From positions 5,012,203 to 5,076,202 of the forward strand of contig VXAI01000019.1 in assembly GCA_013399305.1 (NCBI GenBank): a stretch of 64,000 nt of DNA, read 5' to 3'. The DNA comes from Rostratula benghalensis (Eukaryota; Chordata; Aves; Charadriiformes; Rostratulidae). The position numbers were made by a program, and so were the translations under genes. The notes under the pieces were generated by a model. That model was not told the origin of the DNA and made no database searches. It saw only the letters and a list, made by a program, of their open reading frames with translations. Shown one piece after another: positions 13,575 to 22,954 of the stretch (positions are counted from its first letter, which is position 1; every line of letters begins with the position of its first letter).

Positions 13575-13690
13575 TGATTTTTTTTTAAGATTTCAAATGC
13601 AAAATTATCTTTTAAATAAACTTTTTAAGATTTCTAATGTTACAATTCTCATGTTTAATAAACTTTTTAAGATTTTTAATGCTAGAAAAG
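13575..13690. repeat. AT-rich tandem repeat, three copies of about 41 bp
   Basis: The core 'ctttttaagattt' recurs near 13582, 13621 and 13663. The last two copies both begin 'aataaactttttaagattt' (13615 and 13657, period 42). The units are imperfect and very AT-rich. Confidence 0.8.
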
Positions 13691-13904
13691 ATTATTTTTA
13701 ATTAATCGATTACAATACTAATTAAAACTTGCACTCTCTATAAACGTTAGCAGTTATTCCTGAATGGTGTAGAGGTCTCAGAGCTCAGGCAGGTGAGGGA
13801 CCCCCTGGTAGTCAAACCCTGAGATGACCATGCCTGAGGAGCAAGTCACAGAGGCCAGCCCACAGGACAGCATTTCACCCTGCACGGGGTATCATCATAA
13901 AGCC

Positions 13905-14105
13905 ACAGAATGTTTTAGGTTGGAAGGGACCTTCAAGATCACCCAGTTCCAACCCCCCGCCCTGGGCAGGGACACCTCCCACCAGACCAGGTGGCTCCAA
14001 GCCCCATCCAGCCTGGCCTCGAACCTCTCCAAGGATGGGGCAGCCACAACTTCCCTGACCCCGGCAACCTGATCCGGTGCCTCCACCACCCTCAGACTGA
14101 AAAAA
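13905..14105 (-). mobile_element. CR1 LINE 3' fragment
   Basis: It begins 'cacagaatgttttaggttgg' and contains 'gggacacctcccaccagacc' and 'agccccatccagcctggcct', the reverse complement of the CR1 3' end. It ends about 275 bp inside STOX2 intron 1 from the exon 1 donor. Confidence 0.95.
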
Positions 14106-14380
14106 TGTCTTAAGCCAAAATTTACAGATCGCGGTTTACAGCCCGAAAACGCCGGAGGAACGCCCCTCTCCAACCCCACCCGACGGCAGCTCCTCTGGGG
14201 CCAGCCCCGATTTCCGCCCGCTCTCCCCCACAGCGCATCCTTCTCCCCTCCCGCCTCGCCCTTTACCTTCGGGGCGCAAACCCCACGGCGGGAGGGAATC
14301 CACCACCCTCCCGTTCCCGGTAGACCCCTTCCCCGCTTACCCTTGCGGAGGGGGGTGAGGGAGAGAAGGGGGGCACCTAC

Positions 14381-14720
14381 CCAGGCACTTGATGTGGAAG
14401 CCGGCGGGGGGTTTGAGGGAGCGTCGCGCCCAGCCCTGCCGCAGCACCTCCAGGTGCTCCTCCTTGCCCTGCACCAGCAGCACCTGCTCGTCGATCCAGC
14501 CCAAAAAGAAGGTCTCGGCCACCGCCGCCGTGGCCCGCCGGTCCCAGAAGTGCTGCATGTTCTCCCGCTTGAAGTCCGCGAAGATCTCGTAACCGATGCG
14601 GTGGCGGCCCAGCTCCCGCCCCGCACCGCCGCCACCCCCGGCCCGCTCGCCCGCGGCTACCAGGACGATGGCCAAAGAGTGCGGGGCGATCTGCAGGCAC
14701 CGCTCCGCCCTGCGCGGCAT
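14381..14720 (-). CDS. STOX2: Storkhead-box protein 2, first coding exon (N-terminal part of long isoform)
   Basis: The minus strand encodes 113 residues plus the first base of a split Gly codon, starting MPRRAERCLQIAPHSLAIVL and ending GFHIKCL-G. The exon stops at a consensus donor (CCTGG|GTAGGT, GT at 14380-14379). The protein resembles the N-terminal storkhead region I recall in STOX1: an 'APxSLAxVL' start, then 'IFADFKRENMQHFWD', 'GWIDEQVLLVQ' and 'LKPPAGFHI'. That region is followed in the family by Gly-Asp-Val and the winged-helix domain, which agrees with the phase here. STOX2 rather than STOX1 is chosen because TRAPPC11 and RWDD4 neighbour STOX2 in human. Many STOX2 models start at a different exon (MKKTRS...), so this is the alternative long-isoform start. 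The ATG at 14720 has G at -3 and lies in a CpG island. A glycine run (residues 28-32) is variable sequence. STOX proteins are nuclear or cytoplasmic winged-helix proteins linked to placental and neural biology; the DNA-binding part lies off the window. Confidence 0.9.
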
Positions 14721-14830
14721 GGCCGCTCACCTCCCGCCGCCGGGCACCGCCACCGGTACGGGCACCGACATGTCCCGGCGGCGGCTGGCTGTCCCCGCTC
14801 CGCTCCGCGCCGCTCCGCCCCCCGCCACCG

Positions 14831-14855
14831 CCCGGCCCGGCCCGGCCCGGCCCGC
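14831..14855 (-). repeat. (CCCGG)5 pentamer run, G-quadruplex-capable on the STOX2 sense strand
   Basis: The + strand reads CCCGG five times in a row, so the STOX2 sense (minus) strand has at least four GGG runs separated by CC. It lies about 110-135 nt upstream of the start codon. Confidence 0.85.
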
Positions 14856-15008
14856 TCCGCCCCCGGCACACCCCCCCTCGGTACCCGCACACCCCCCGCC
14901 TCCCCCGGCGCCGCAGCGCTGGCCCCCCGAAAGGCTCCGAGCCCCAAAGCTGCCTGGCCCGGCTGGAGGGGGAGGCTTCTCCCCATCGCCCGCTGGTTGA
15001 GGGAGACC

Positions 15009-15033
15009 TCAGCCTGCCCTGCCCTGCCCTGCC
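15009..15033. repeat. CCTGC pentamer run
   Basis: Short tandem run of 'cctgc/ccctg' units at the outer edge of the STOX2 CpG island. Confidence 0.7.
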
Positions 15034-15205
15034 CCGGATCCCCCAGCCCCTTCCAGATTGACCCCCACAAGTCTCACAATCCCGTATATTTGTGTATATT
15101 TGTGCTTCTTCCAGCAGTTACACAGCGGTTGGTAAAATACCTGCTGAGCAGCGCTGACCCCACCGTGTCCAAATGTCCATCACCACCACCTTCACCCATA
15201 ATAAT

Positions 15206-15668
15206 ATGGAATCACAGGATGGTTTGGGTTGGAAGGGACCTAAAAGTTCATCCAGTTCCACCTCCCACCAGACCAGGTTGCTCCAAGCCCCATTCAGCCT
15301 CGCCCAGGGATGGGGCAGCCACAGCTTCTCTGGGCAACCTGGACCAGGGTCTCACCACCCTCTCGCTAAAGTTCTTCCCGAGTTATGATCAAAATCTCCC
15401 CTCTTTCAGTTTAAAACTGTTACACACACACACCCCCCATCCAATGGCTCCCCTGCCTAACCAGGAGTCCCTCCCCATCTCTCCTGGAGCCCTTGTAGGG
15501 CCTGGAAGGGGCTCTAAGGTCTCCCTGGAGCCTTCTCTTCTCCAGGCTGAACCCCTCCACTCTCTCAGCCTGTCCTCCCAGCAGAGGGGCTCCAGGCCTT
15601 GCAGCATCTTCGTGGACTCCTCTGGGCTCACTCTGACAGGTTCATGTCAATCCTGGGCTGCTTTGTGT
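15206..15668 (-). mobile_element. CR1 LINE fragment
   Basis: It begins 'atggaatcacaggatggttt', continues through 'cccaccagaccaggttgctc' and 'ctggagccttctcttctcca', and ends near 'gttcatgtcaatcctgggct'. This is the reverse complement of the CR1 3' end and the end of ORF2. It sits just upstream of the STOX2 CpG island. Confidence 0.92.
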
Positions 15669-16420
15669 CTTAGCAATGATGAAATCTGAGACTGATGGAG
15701 CAGTGCAAGGTTCACTCCAAACTTCTGTGGCTTTTTTCCAACAGTTTAATGTTTTGCCTCCTCTGTGCTCCAGTGCTGTCTGGGCACCGCACCGAGAAAA
15801 CACAAACTTACCAGCATCCCAAAAGGTTTTATGAGGAGGCAAGCTGTACGAAACCAAGTCTACCAAAGGGGAAATTAGAGGTAAAATAATTTATCCAGAA
15901 TCACTGTGAGTCATTTCGAGCCAGGAGCAGAGCCAATTAATGCTGACTTGCAAGTCTCTAACCCCTTCCCAAGCATCCAGTGCAGCAAGACCTCAAGATG
16001 CCCCTCGCCTCGGCCAGCAACAGTTTTGATGGTGCTTCTGTCAATATTTCAAAGGACCACTTTCACTCTGTCATCCAGCCCTAAGCTCTGTGAGAGGACC
16101 CCCCCTGGCATCCTCATTGTCCTCCAGACTGTTTCCCAAAGTTCACCTGAGCCGTTGATTGCCTGTTAAAAGAACTCCTTATCTTAGTGTGTTGAAACTA
16201 CTGTCACGATCTTGTCATACTCACCTTATTCTTACCTTGTGCCTTCCTCCTCTCTGCATTATATCAGCCTTTTATCTTGCCCATCATACTTGCATTTTGG
16301 TTCTCCTGGGCAGGGCTCACCTCTCTGTGGAGCATGTCACATTGACATCCCCGTCACCAGGAGCAGAGCCACGGGGTAATTAAAGGGCTTGGAGGAGTTT
16401 TCAGTTCTTATTCCTACCTG

Positions 16421-16454
16421 CAAGAACAAAAAAGCCACAAGAACAAAAAAGCCA
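16421..16454. repeat. Perfect 17-bp direct repeat, two copies
   Basis: CAAGAACAAAAAAGCCA occurs twice back to back (16421-16437 and 16438-16454). Confidence 0.9.
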
Positions 16455-16869
16455 TATTAAGCCTTTTGGCTGCTTTTTGGGTTTCTGCACCGTATACGTG
16501 CTAAGTGCCCAGGGCCCCCCATTTTGCCTACAGCCCCCGAATCCCAAGCACAGATCCCTGATCATTCTGCCTCTGGAAGAAGTGTGAGCTCAGTGTGGCC
16601 CAGCAGCCCTCTGTCATGGCACCAGCACTGCTCCCTCCTTCACTGCTAATTGCTGAAGCAATCGGCGTGGCGAAACACACCACCCAGTCGTTTTCCTCCC
16701 CCTGCAAGGCATTTGCAGTGACACTTGCAGGCTGTCAACATCTCCTCTGTGCCTGGCTTGTTCTCCTGTAAAGGCTGGTCCTCAGCCTGCTCATCCTCTC
16801 CCACCCTGCTTTCAACACCTCTTCCCTTGCGCCGCTTCATGCCTCTCCCCTGCGCTGACAGGCTGGCTC

Positions 16870-17360
16870 TCCCTCCCTCTATTCACCCATTCATCCACCC
16901 CTCCATCCAGCTGTCTGTCCATCCACCCCTTCCATCCTTCCCTTCCCTCCCTTCCTCCCTCCATCCCTTCCTCCATCCATCCAATCCAGCCATCTGTCCA
17001 TCCTTTCTTCCATCCCTCCACTTGTCCAGCCACCCTTCCATCCCTCTCTCCTTCCCTCCCTCCATCCCATCCATCTATACTTCCCTCCCTTTTATCATCC
17101 ATCCATCCATCCATCCATCCATCCATCCATCCATCCATCCATCCATCCATCCATCTCTTTCTCCCTTCCTTTTNNNNNNNNNNNNNNNNNNNNNNNNNNN
17201 NNNNNNNNNNNNNNNNNNNNNNNNNNNNNNNNNNNNNNNNNNNNNNNNNNNNNNNNNCCATCCATCCATCCATCCATCCATCCATCCATCCATCCATCCA
17301 TCCATCCATCCATCCATCCATCCCTCCCTCTTTTTCTCCTTTCCTCCCTCCCTCCCTTCT
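16870..17360. repeat. (ATCC)n / CT-rich microsatellite interrupted by an assembly gap
   Basis: Degenerate 'ccatccatc / ttcctccctc' sequence grades into perfect ATCC tandem repeats at about 17097-17153 and 17258-17320, on both sides of the N run. The long open frames here (SIHP or MDGW repeats) are artefacts of the tetranucleotide. Confidence 0.95.
17174..17257. other. Assembly gap (84 N)
   Basis: A run of 84 undetermined bases inside the ATCC microsatellite. The 84 need not be the true length. Confidence 0.99.
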
Positions 17361-18261
17361 CCACACACTCCCCCTCTCCACAGCTTGCACACTTGGAATG
17401 TCATCCACAAGTGTAATGACAAGGTAACGAGAGTATGATATAATTTCTCCAAAACACGTTGGATGGAGCACAGTGCTTGTGGCCCAAATCAAAATACACC
17501 GGGCACTGGGGGTTAGAGGCTGTCCCTACAGAAACCAGCACCAGGATTCCCTGAGTCTGACCTCCAGGCCCCCGTTAAGAGACTCCCCTTGTTTCAAGGA
17601 CCTGGGGAAATGCTGTGGACCACAAGTATATACTGAGTAAACTGTTCATCATTCATTATTCCCCTTTTTCTTTTTTTTTTCCCCCATCTCATCACTGATT
17701 TAAATATTTTTTTTTCCTCAGAATTTTGGGGAGGTTGGTTTATTTTGGTTTATTTCTGTTTTCTGGCTTGCTGATTTGGGGATTTGAACATCTCCTCCTT
17801 TTCGTCCACTGTCATTTCAAGGGACTTTTTTTCCAGGCAATCAAGATCTATAGCCAGACCAAACCTTATCTGGTATTTCGCCATAGAAATCCAAACAAGA
17901 GGGCAGCCTGCAGTCTTCTTACAGCCAGGTAATAAGAGCGGGTGAAGTGGAGCTCCTAAGTGCCTCTGAAGTGTGTGGAAAGGCAGAAGTTTACCCTGCC
18001 AGAGGGGCAAAACCCTTAAAGATCTAGACACGTCCCTTCAAAATGCATCAAGAGTGGCAGGAGGTCTGCAGCAAACCCCTTTATTTATTTATTAGGTAGG
18101 AGCAGAAATCTAAACAAACCCAATGGACCTGTGTACTCCAGCCGCCTCCACCACCTGATCCCTGATCTGGAGATCAGGTGTGGGACCTCTGTCTGCTGCT
18201 AATGTCACCTTACTTAAAAATCTCTGGGAAGCGAGTATTCCCCTCAGAATTTGTCCAGAGC

Positions 18262-18752
18262 CACATGTTTAGGTAGAACTTCTTATGTTCAAGTTTTTGC
18301 TCTTGTCCTCCCACTGGGCACCACTGAAAAAAGGCTGGTCCCATCCTCCTGACACTCACTCTTTAAGCATTTATAGGGGTTGATCAGATCCCCCCTCAGT
18401 CTTCTCCAGACTAAAAAGACCCAGGTCTCTCAGCCTTTCCTCATAATGGAGATGCTCTTGGTCCCTAATCATCTCTGTGGTCCTCTGCTGTATCCTCTCC
18501 AGCAGTTCCCTGTCCTTCTTGAACTGGAGAGCCCAGAACTGGACACAGGATTCCAGATGGGTCCTCACCAGGGCAGAGTAGAGCAGGGCAGAGCAGAGCA
18601 GAGGGGCAGGATGACCTCCCTCCACCTGCTGGTCACACTCTTCCTGATGCACCCCAGGATGCCATCAACCTTCTCAGCCACAAGGACACATTGCTGGCTC
18701 ATGGACATCCTATTGTCCACAAGGACTCCCAGTCCTGGCTTGCATCACAAGA
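18262..18752 (-). mobile_element. CR1 LINE fragment with ORF2 C-terminal remnant
   Basis: It starts at 'cacatgtttaggtagaactt' and runs through 'ttgatcagatcccccctcag' to 'ttgtccacaaggactcccag', the reverse complement of the end of CR1 ORF2. The minus-strand frame still shows [20 protein letters not shown]. The 3' UTR end is missing or highly diverged. Confidence 0.92.
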
Positions 18753-19516
18753 AGACACTAATCTGCCACCAATAATTCCTAAAACAGCACCTTGTTTAGG
18801 TTCACCTTTTCATTTTGGTAACCCATGTTTGTAATATGGGGATAACACTTCTCGCCATTGTGAAGTCCCTTGAGACCTGCTGTTAAAAGCCATCCTAGGA
18901 ATGGCTGTTTGACAATCTCTTCTCTGTCAGGAGCCAAGCATTTATCTGCTGGGTCCTCTTCTGCTGTCCTCTGTCACGAAGCCCTGCTCAGGAGTCCCTT
19001 GTTCAGGCCGAGTTCCCAGTGAAGTCAATGGGAGTTTCCCGGGTGAAGAGTGACGAGCTGGGTCCAAACTAAACACCCAGCCAACAAGCAGCACAGGGAA
19101 CAGCTGACTGCATCGGGTTTTTTAAGCTCTGTGCTTTTACCTGACTCAGAATTGCTGGCATGGGGAAGGATCCTGGGGGCAGGATGGGAGCCGGGGGAGG
19201 AGAGGAGATCCCAGGTTACGGCAGGCATGGCTCATCTTCCTCCTCTTCAGGAAAACCTTTGGCAATGGTATTGAATCTTTGCAATGGAGATGACTAGGGT
19301 AGGGTAGACAATTATGTATTGTCTGCTTAACAATAGCCTACAGAGACTGGGGAAATTACGCTGACCAGGAGAAAAATCACCTCCCAGCAGACACGGAAAA
19401 CCAGTTCCCACTTTACTCACAAGGGATGGGTCTCTCAGCCAGTTCAGCTGCCTGTGTTTAGAGGGAGTAAATGACACTGCATTAAAAACCCTAGATTGGA
19501 AAGCCCTTTAATTTTA

Positions 19517-20316
19517 GTAAATTGAAGTGTGGCCTGGAAAGGCTGGAGAACTGGGCAGAGAAGAACTTAATGAGGTTCAACAAGGGCAAGTGTAGGGTCC
19601 TGCACCTGGGGAGGAAGAACCCCAGGCACCGATATAGGTTAGGGGAGGATCTCCTGGAAAGCAGTTCTGAGGAGAAGGATCTGGGTGTCCTGGTGGACAG
19701 TAAACTTTCTGTGAGCCAGCAATGTGCTCTGTCACCAAGAGGTGACCAGTAGGTGGAGGGAGGTCATTCTCCCCCCTCTACTCTGCACTGGTGAGGCCAC
19801 AACTGGAATCCTGCCTCCAGTTCTGGGCTCCCCAGTTCAGGAGAGACAGGGAACTACTGGAGGGAGTCCAGCGTAGGGCAATGAAGATGATTAAGGGATT
19901 GGAGCATCTCCCTGATGAGGAAAGGCTGAGAGAGCTGGGACTCTTTAGGCTGGAGGAGAGAAGGCTGAGGGGAGACCTTAGTAATGCTCACAAGGATCTG
20001 AAGGGTGGGTTGAAGGAGGATGGAAAGAGGATGGACCCTTGTCAGGGGTTCCCAGTGACAAGATGAGGGGTGATGGGCACAAGCTGGAACACAGGAAGGT
20101 GCATTCAAATATGAGGAAAAACTTGTTTGAGGTGAGGGTGTCAGAGCCCTGGCAGAGGCTGCCCAGGGAGGGTGTGGAGTCCCCTTCTCTGGAGACCTTC
20201 AAGCCCCACCTGGATGCAGCCCTGAGTGATGTGCTCTGGGCAACTCTGCTTTAGCAGGGGAGTGGGCCTGGGTGGTCTCTAGAGGTCCCTTCCAACTCTG
20301 ACAATTCCCTGATTTG
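19517..20316 (+). mobile_element. CR1 LINE, long 3' copy (about 800 bp)
   Basis: The longest CR1 in the window. It starts in ORF2 ('gcctggaaaggctggagaac', reading [19 protein letters not shown]), continues with [20 protein letters not shown], then the complete 3' UTR ending 'tctgacaattccctgatttg'. ORF2 is broken by a stop near 19750, so it is inactive. Confidence 0.96.
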
Positions 20317-21765
20317 TGAAGTTGCAAAGAGAGAAGTGAGAATTGCAGGTGTTTTGAAGCCAAAAAGCAGCTCGTCACAGCCGGGCAGGCAAACGGGCCA
20401 GAAGAGAATCCCTGTGTGGGAAATTCTTGATGGTAAATTAACCATGAGGGAGGAGAAGGGTGCATTTATAACTTAACCTTCTAAACGTATCTAGCTAGAG
20501 CAGAGGAATTTTGATGTTCCTTCCAAGCTATAATCGTGTGCCGTGACACTTTTGGCCAGCTTGCAGCCAGACACCAAGGTGGGAGCCTTTCGCAGAGATG
20601 GGATTTTGCTTCAAACTCTGCCGTTCTGCTCTACCACAGCCATAAAGGACTCCATGCCTGCAGGTAAGATGGAATTTTAAGTATGGAAACGGCACGCCAG
20701 ATCGCCTGGAATATCTGCCTGTCACACCGCCTTGGGAGAACCACGGAAAACACACTCAAGGCAGCTGGGCTTTGGTTTTTATGATTCCCCTGCCAGCAAC
20801 GGGAAGAAATTGTGAATGAAATGACCATTAATTTTCATGAGCACTCTGGAAGAAAGAGCAATAAAATCTATTTCTTGGGTCCTTATAATTTATTTATTTA
20901 TTTTTAATATTTCCTCTCCTGAAGCCTCTGCTCCTCAGCCTGAAACATGGGGGCTCCACTGGTTCCCGACGCAGCCAAGCGAAGGCGTGGGGCTGATCTG
21001 GGGTGGTTCTCACATGGCTGAACTAATGACTCCCAGGTCAGCCCAAGGAGATCACAACATCTCCACCAGCTTTGGTGTTTTAATCTGGAATTTCTCTGCT
21101 TTGAATAGACAGGGTTTCCTCCTGCTGCCCCTTCTCATGTCATGCACAGCCAGCCCTGTGAAGAAGCGCTGCGGGCGGCGCAAAGGTGCATTCAGAAAAA
21201 TGAAATTACAGTGAAATACAGATAGCCCTAAGAGTATGCACATGTAAATGGCTCACACAGGCCAAGCCAGGTAAAGGGAAATCCTTCTTCATGTGACAGG
21301 CGTAGCCCAGGGTTCCAACCTTTCCTGGCTCAATTTTCCTGCAGGGACCCCATTAAACCGAGGACCGAAAGGAAAGCGTGGTGACCCTGGAAGTATATTC
21401 TGTATATTCTATAGTCAAGTAGGCAAGGTGGGCAGAGTTGACCACTTATAAATGGGCAACCAAATGAGCTCTTCCAACTCGCAGTCAAATTGCGGTGCCT
21501 GCCAGGCATCGGCGAGCCGCTCCGCTCCTCCCTCATCTCCCTTCCCGCTAGGAGAGAAACCTGAAGGTTGATGGGCTGGCTGCTCGCTTAAAGGTCCCCT
21601 TCGGCCACACAGAGCTGGTGAAAGGGGTGGTGGGGGTGAGTGTAAGAGTATTTATTCCTGGTCTAACAGCCCTTCATTACAACTAAGCCTTTTGCATAAA
21701 AGGCAATTTGGCTCCTGTCTCCCGAACACCGCTCCCTTGTGTTAGACCTTTTTAACAATAATTGC

Positions 21766-22436
21766 AGATGTGTTGGTGGGTGAAAAGCTGGATGTGACCC
21801 ATCAACGTGTGCTGGCAGCCCAGAAAGCCAACCACATCCTGGGCTGCATCACCAGCAGTGTGGCCGGCAGGGTGAGGGGGGGAAATCTGTCCCTTAGCTC
21901 CTCACTGAGGAGAACCCCCCTCAGTGCTGCCTCCAGCTCTGTGGGCACCAACACAGGAATGACATGGACATGCTGGAGCGGGTCCAGTGGAGGACATTTG
22001 TGCACGGATGACCTGAGGGCTGGAGCCCCTCTGCTGTGAGGGCAGGCTGAGAGAGTTGGGTTGTTCAGGTTGGAGAAGTCTCCAAGGAGACTTTAGAGCT
22101 CCTTCCAGCACCTAAAGAGGCTCCAGGAGAGATGAGGAAGGAGTCTTGATCAGGGAGTGGAGCAAGAGGACAAAGGAGCATGTTTTCAAACTGAAAAAGG
22201 GGAGATCTAAATTAGATATTAGGAAGAAATTCTTTTCTGTGAGGGTAGTGAGACCCTGGACCAGGTTTTCTGCTGAAGCTGTAGCTGCCCCAAGCCTGTA
22301 GGTGTTCAAGGCCAGGTCAGAGAGGGTTTTGAACAGCCTGGCCTAGCAGAAGGCATCCCTGCCCATGGCACGTTGGAACTAAATGTCTTTAAGGTCCCTT
22401 CCAACCCTAACCATTCTGCAATTCTATGATTTTATG
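21766..22436 (+). mobile_element. CR1 LINE, older subfamily copy
   Basis: It includes 'ggatgtgacccatcaacgtg', 'ccacatcctgggctgcatca', 'gagaagtctccaaggagact' and ends 'attctgcaattctatgattt'. About 670 bp covering the ORF2 end and 3' UTR, with stops and deletions. Confidence 0.93.
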
Positions 22437-22923
22437 TCCCAACAAGTGATCTTCAAGGAGACCTGAGTCCTGAGGCAGCGTTTCCAAATGGAGGGAGCTG
22501 ATGGATGAGCCATGGCAAAGAGCTGCCGGTTTCTTTGCGAGCTCTGGGGACCGATGCCTCTCTCTCTCTCTCACAGGTATTTTCCAGCAGCCATCCTGCC
22601 GCCCTCCTGCCTCCTCCCCTTGCCTCGGCTTGTCAGGATTAGGGGGCTTAACCACTGCCCCCAGTTGTCATCCATCTCAATTCTGAGTGCGCCCGAGATA
22701 ATGCAAGCAATCCTCCTTCCTCCTGGGTGAAGAGCAGGCGTTTGCAAAGCGTTTGGGGAACCATTTTAGCTGAAGAAGACAGACAGCTCTGCTTTGTGCC
22801 TCACATTGCCCGGCAGGTGTGGACACACCCTGGGATCACTCCCTCCTCAGCCCGGCGAGAAGGTCAAGAGTCTGCATTTGACAGGGAGGATCGCCTTTGG
22901 CACTCCGGCGGCAAAGTGAAAAC

Positions 22924-22924
<1 letters not shown>

Positions 22925-22950
<26 letters not shown>
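22925..22950 (+). repeat. (CAG)8 trinucleotide repeat
   Basis: Eight uninterrupted CAG units plus a trailing CA in intergenic sequence. No supported exon contains it. Confidence 0.9.

Positions 22951-22954
<4 letters not shown>

Larger units (their letters stand above)
1..14380 (-). other. STOX2: STOX2 intron 1 (5' part, runs off the left edge)
   Basis: This stretch lies downstream, on the minus strand, of the splice donor at 14380-14379 that ends the STOX2 first coding exon. I see no exon with homology to the next STOX2 coding segment (the winged-helix start following Gly-Asp-Val), so that exon should lie left of the window. The interval holds CR1 fragments, poly-A tracts, an AT-rich palindrome near 7090 and a three-copy AT-rich repeat near 13630. 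The other open frames here are short and show no family resemblance. Confidence 0.75.
14721..15060 (-). promoter_or_regulatory. STOX2: STOX2 CpG-island promoter / 5' UTR region
   Basis: GC- and CpG-dense sequence directly upstream of the STOX2 start codon; the dense zone extends from about 14130 to 15060 and includes the exon. I see no TATA box. Runs of CCCGG and CCTGC pentamers are present. The transcription start site cannot be fixed from sequence alone. Confidence 0.75.

Noticed and set aside
14377..14892. 171-codon minus-strand open frame overlapping STOX2 exon 1 in another frame
   Set aside because: Gly/Arg-rich, no family resemblance; the frame at 14720-14381 matches STOX proteins.
14343..15689. 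448-codon open frame on the + strand across the STOX2 CpG island
   Set aside because: Pro/Ala/Arg-rich composition from GC-rich DNA, antisense to the STOX2 exon, continuing into a CR1 element; no domain.
16725..17492. Repetitive SIHP / MDGW peptides around 17 kb
   Set aside because: Translations of the ATCC microsatellite in different frames, not proteins.
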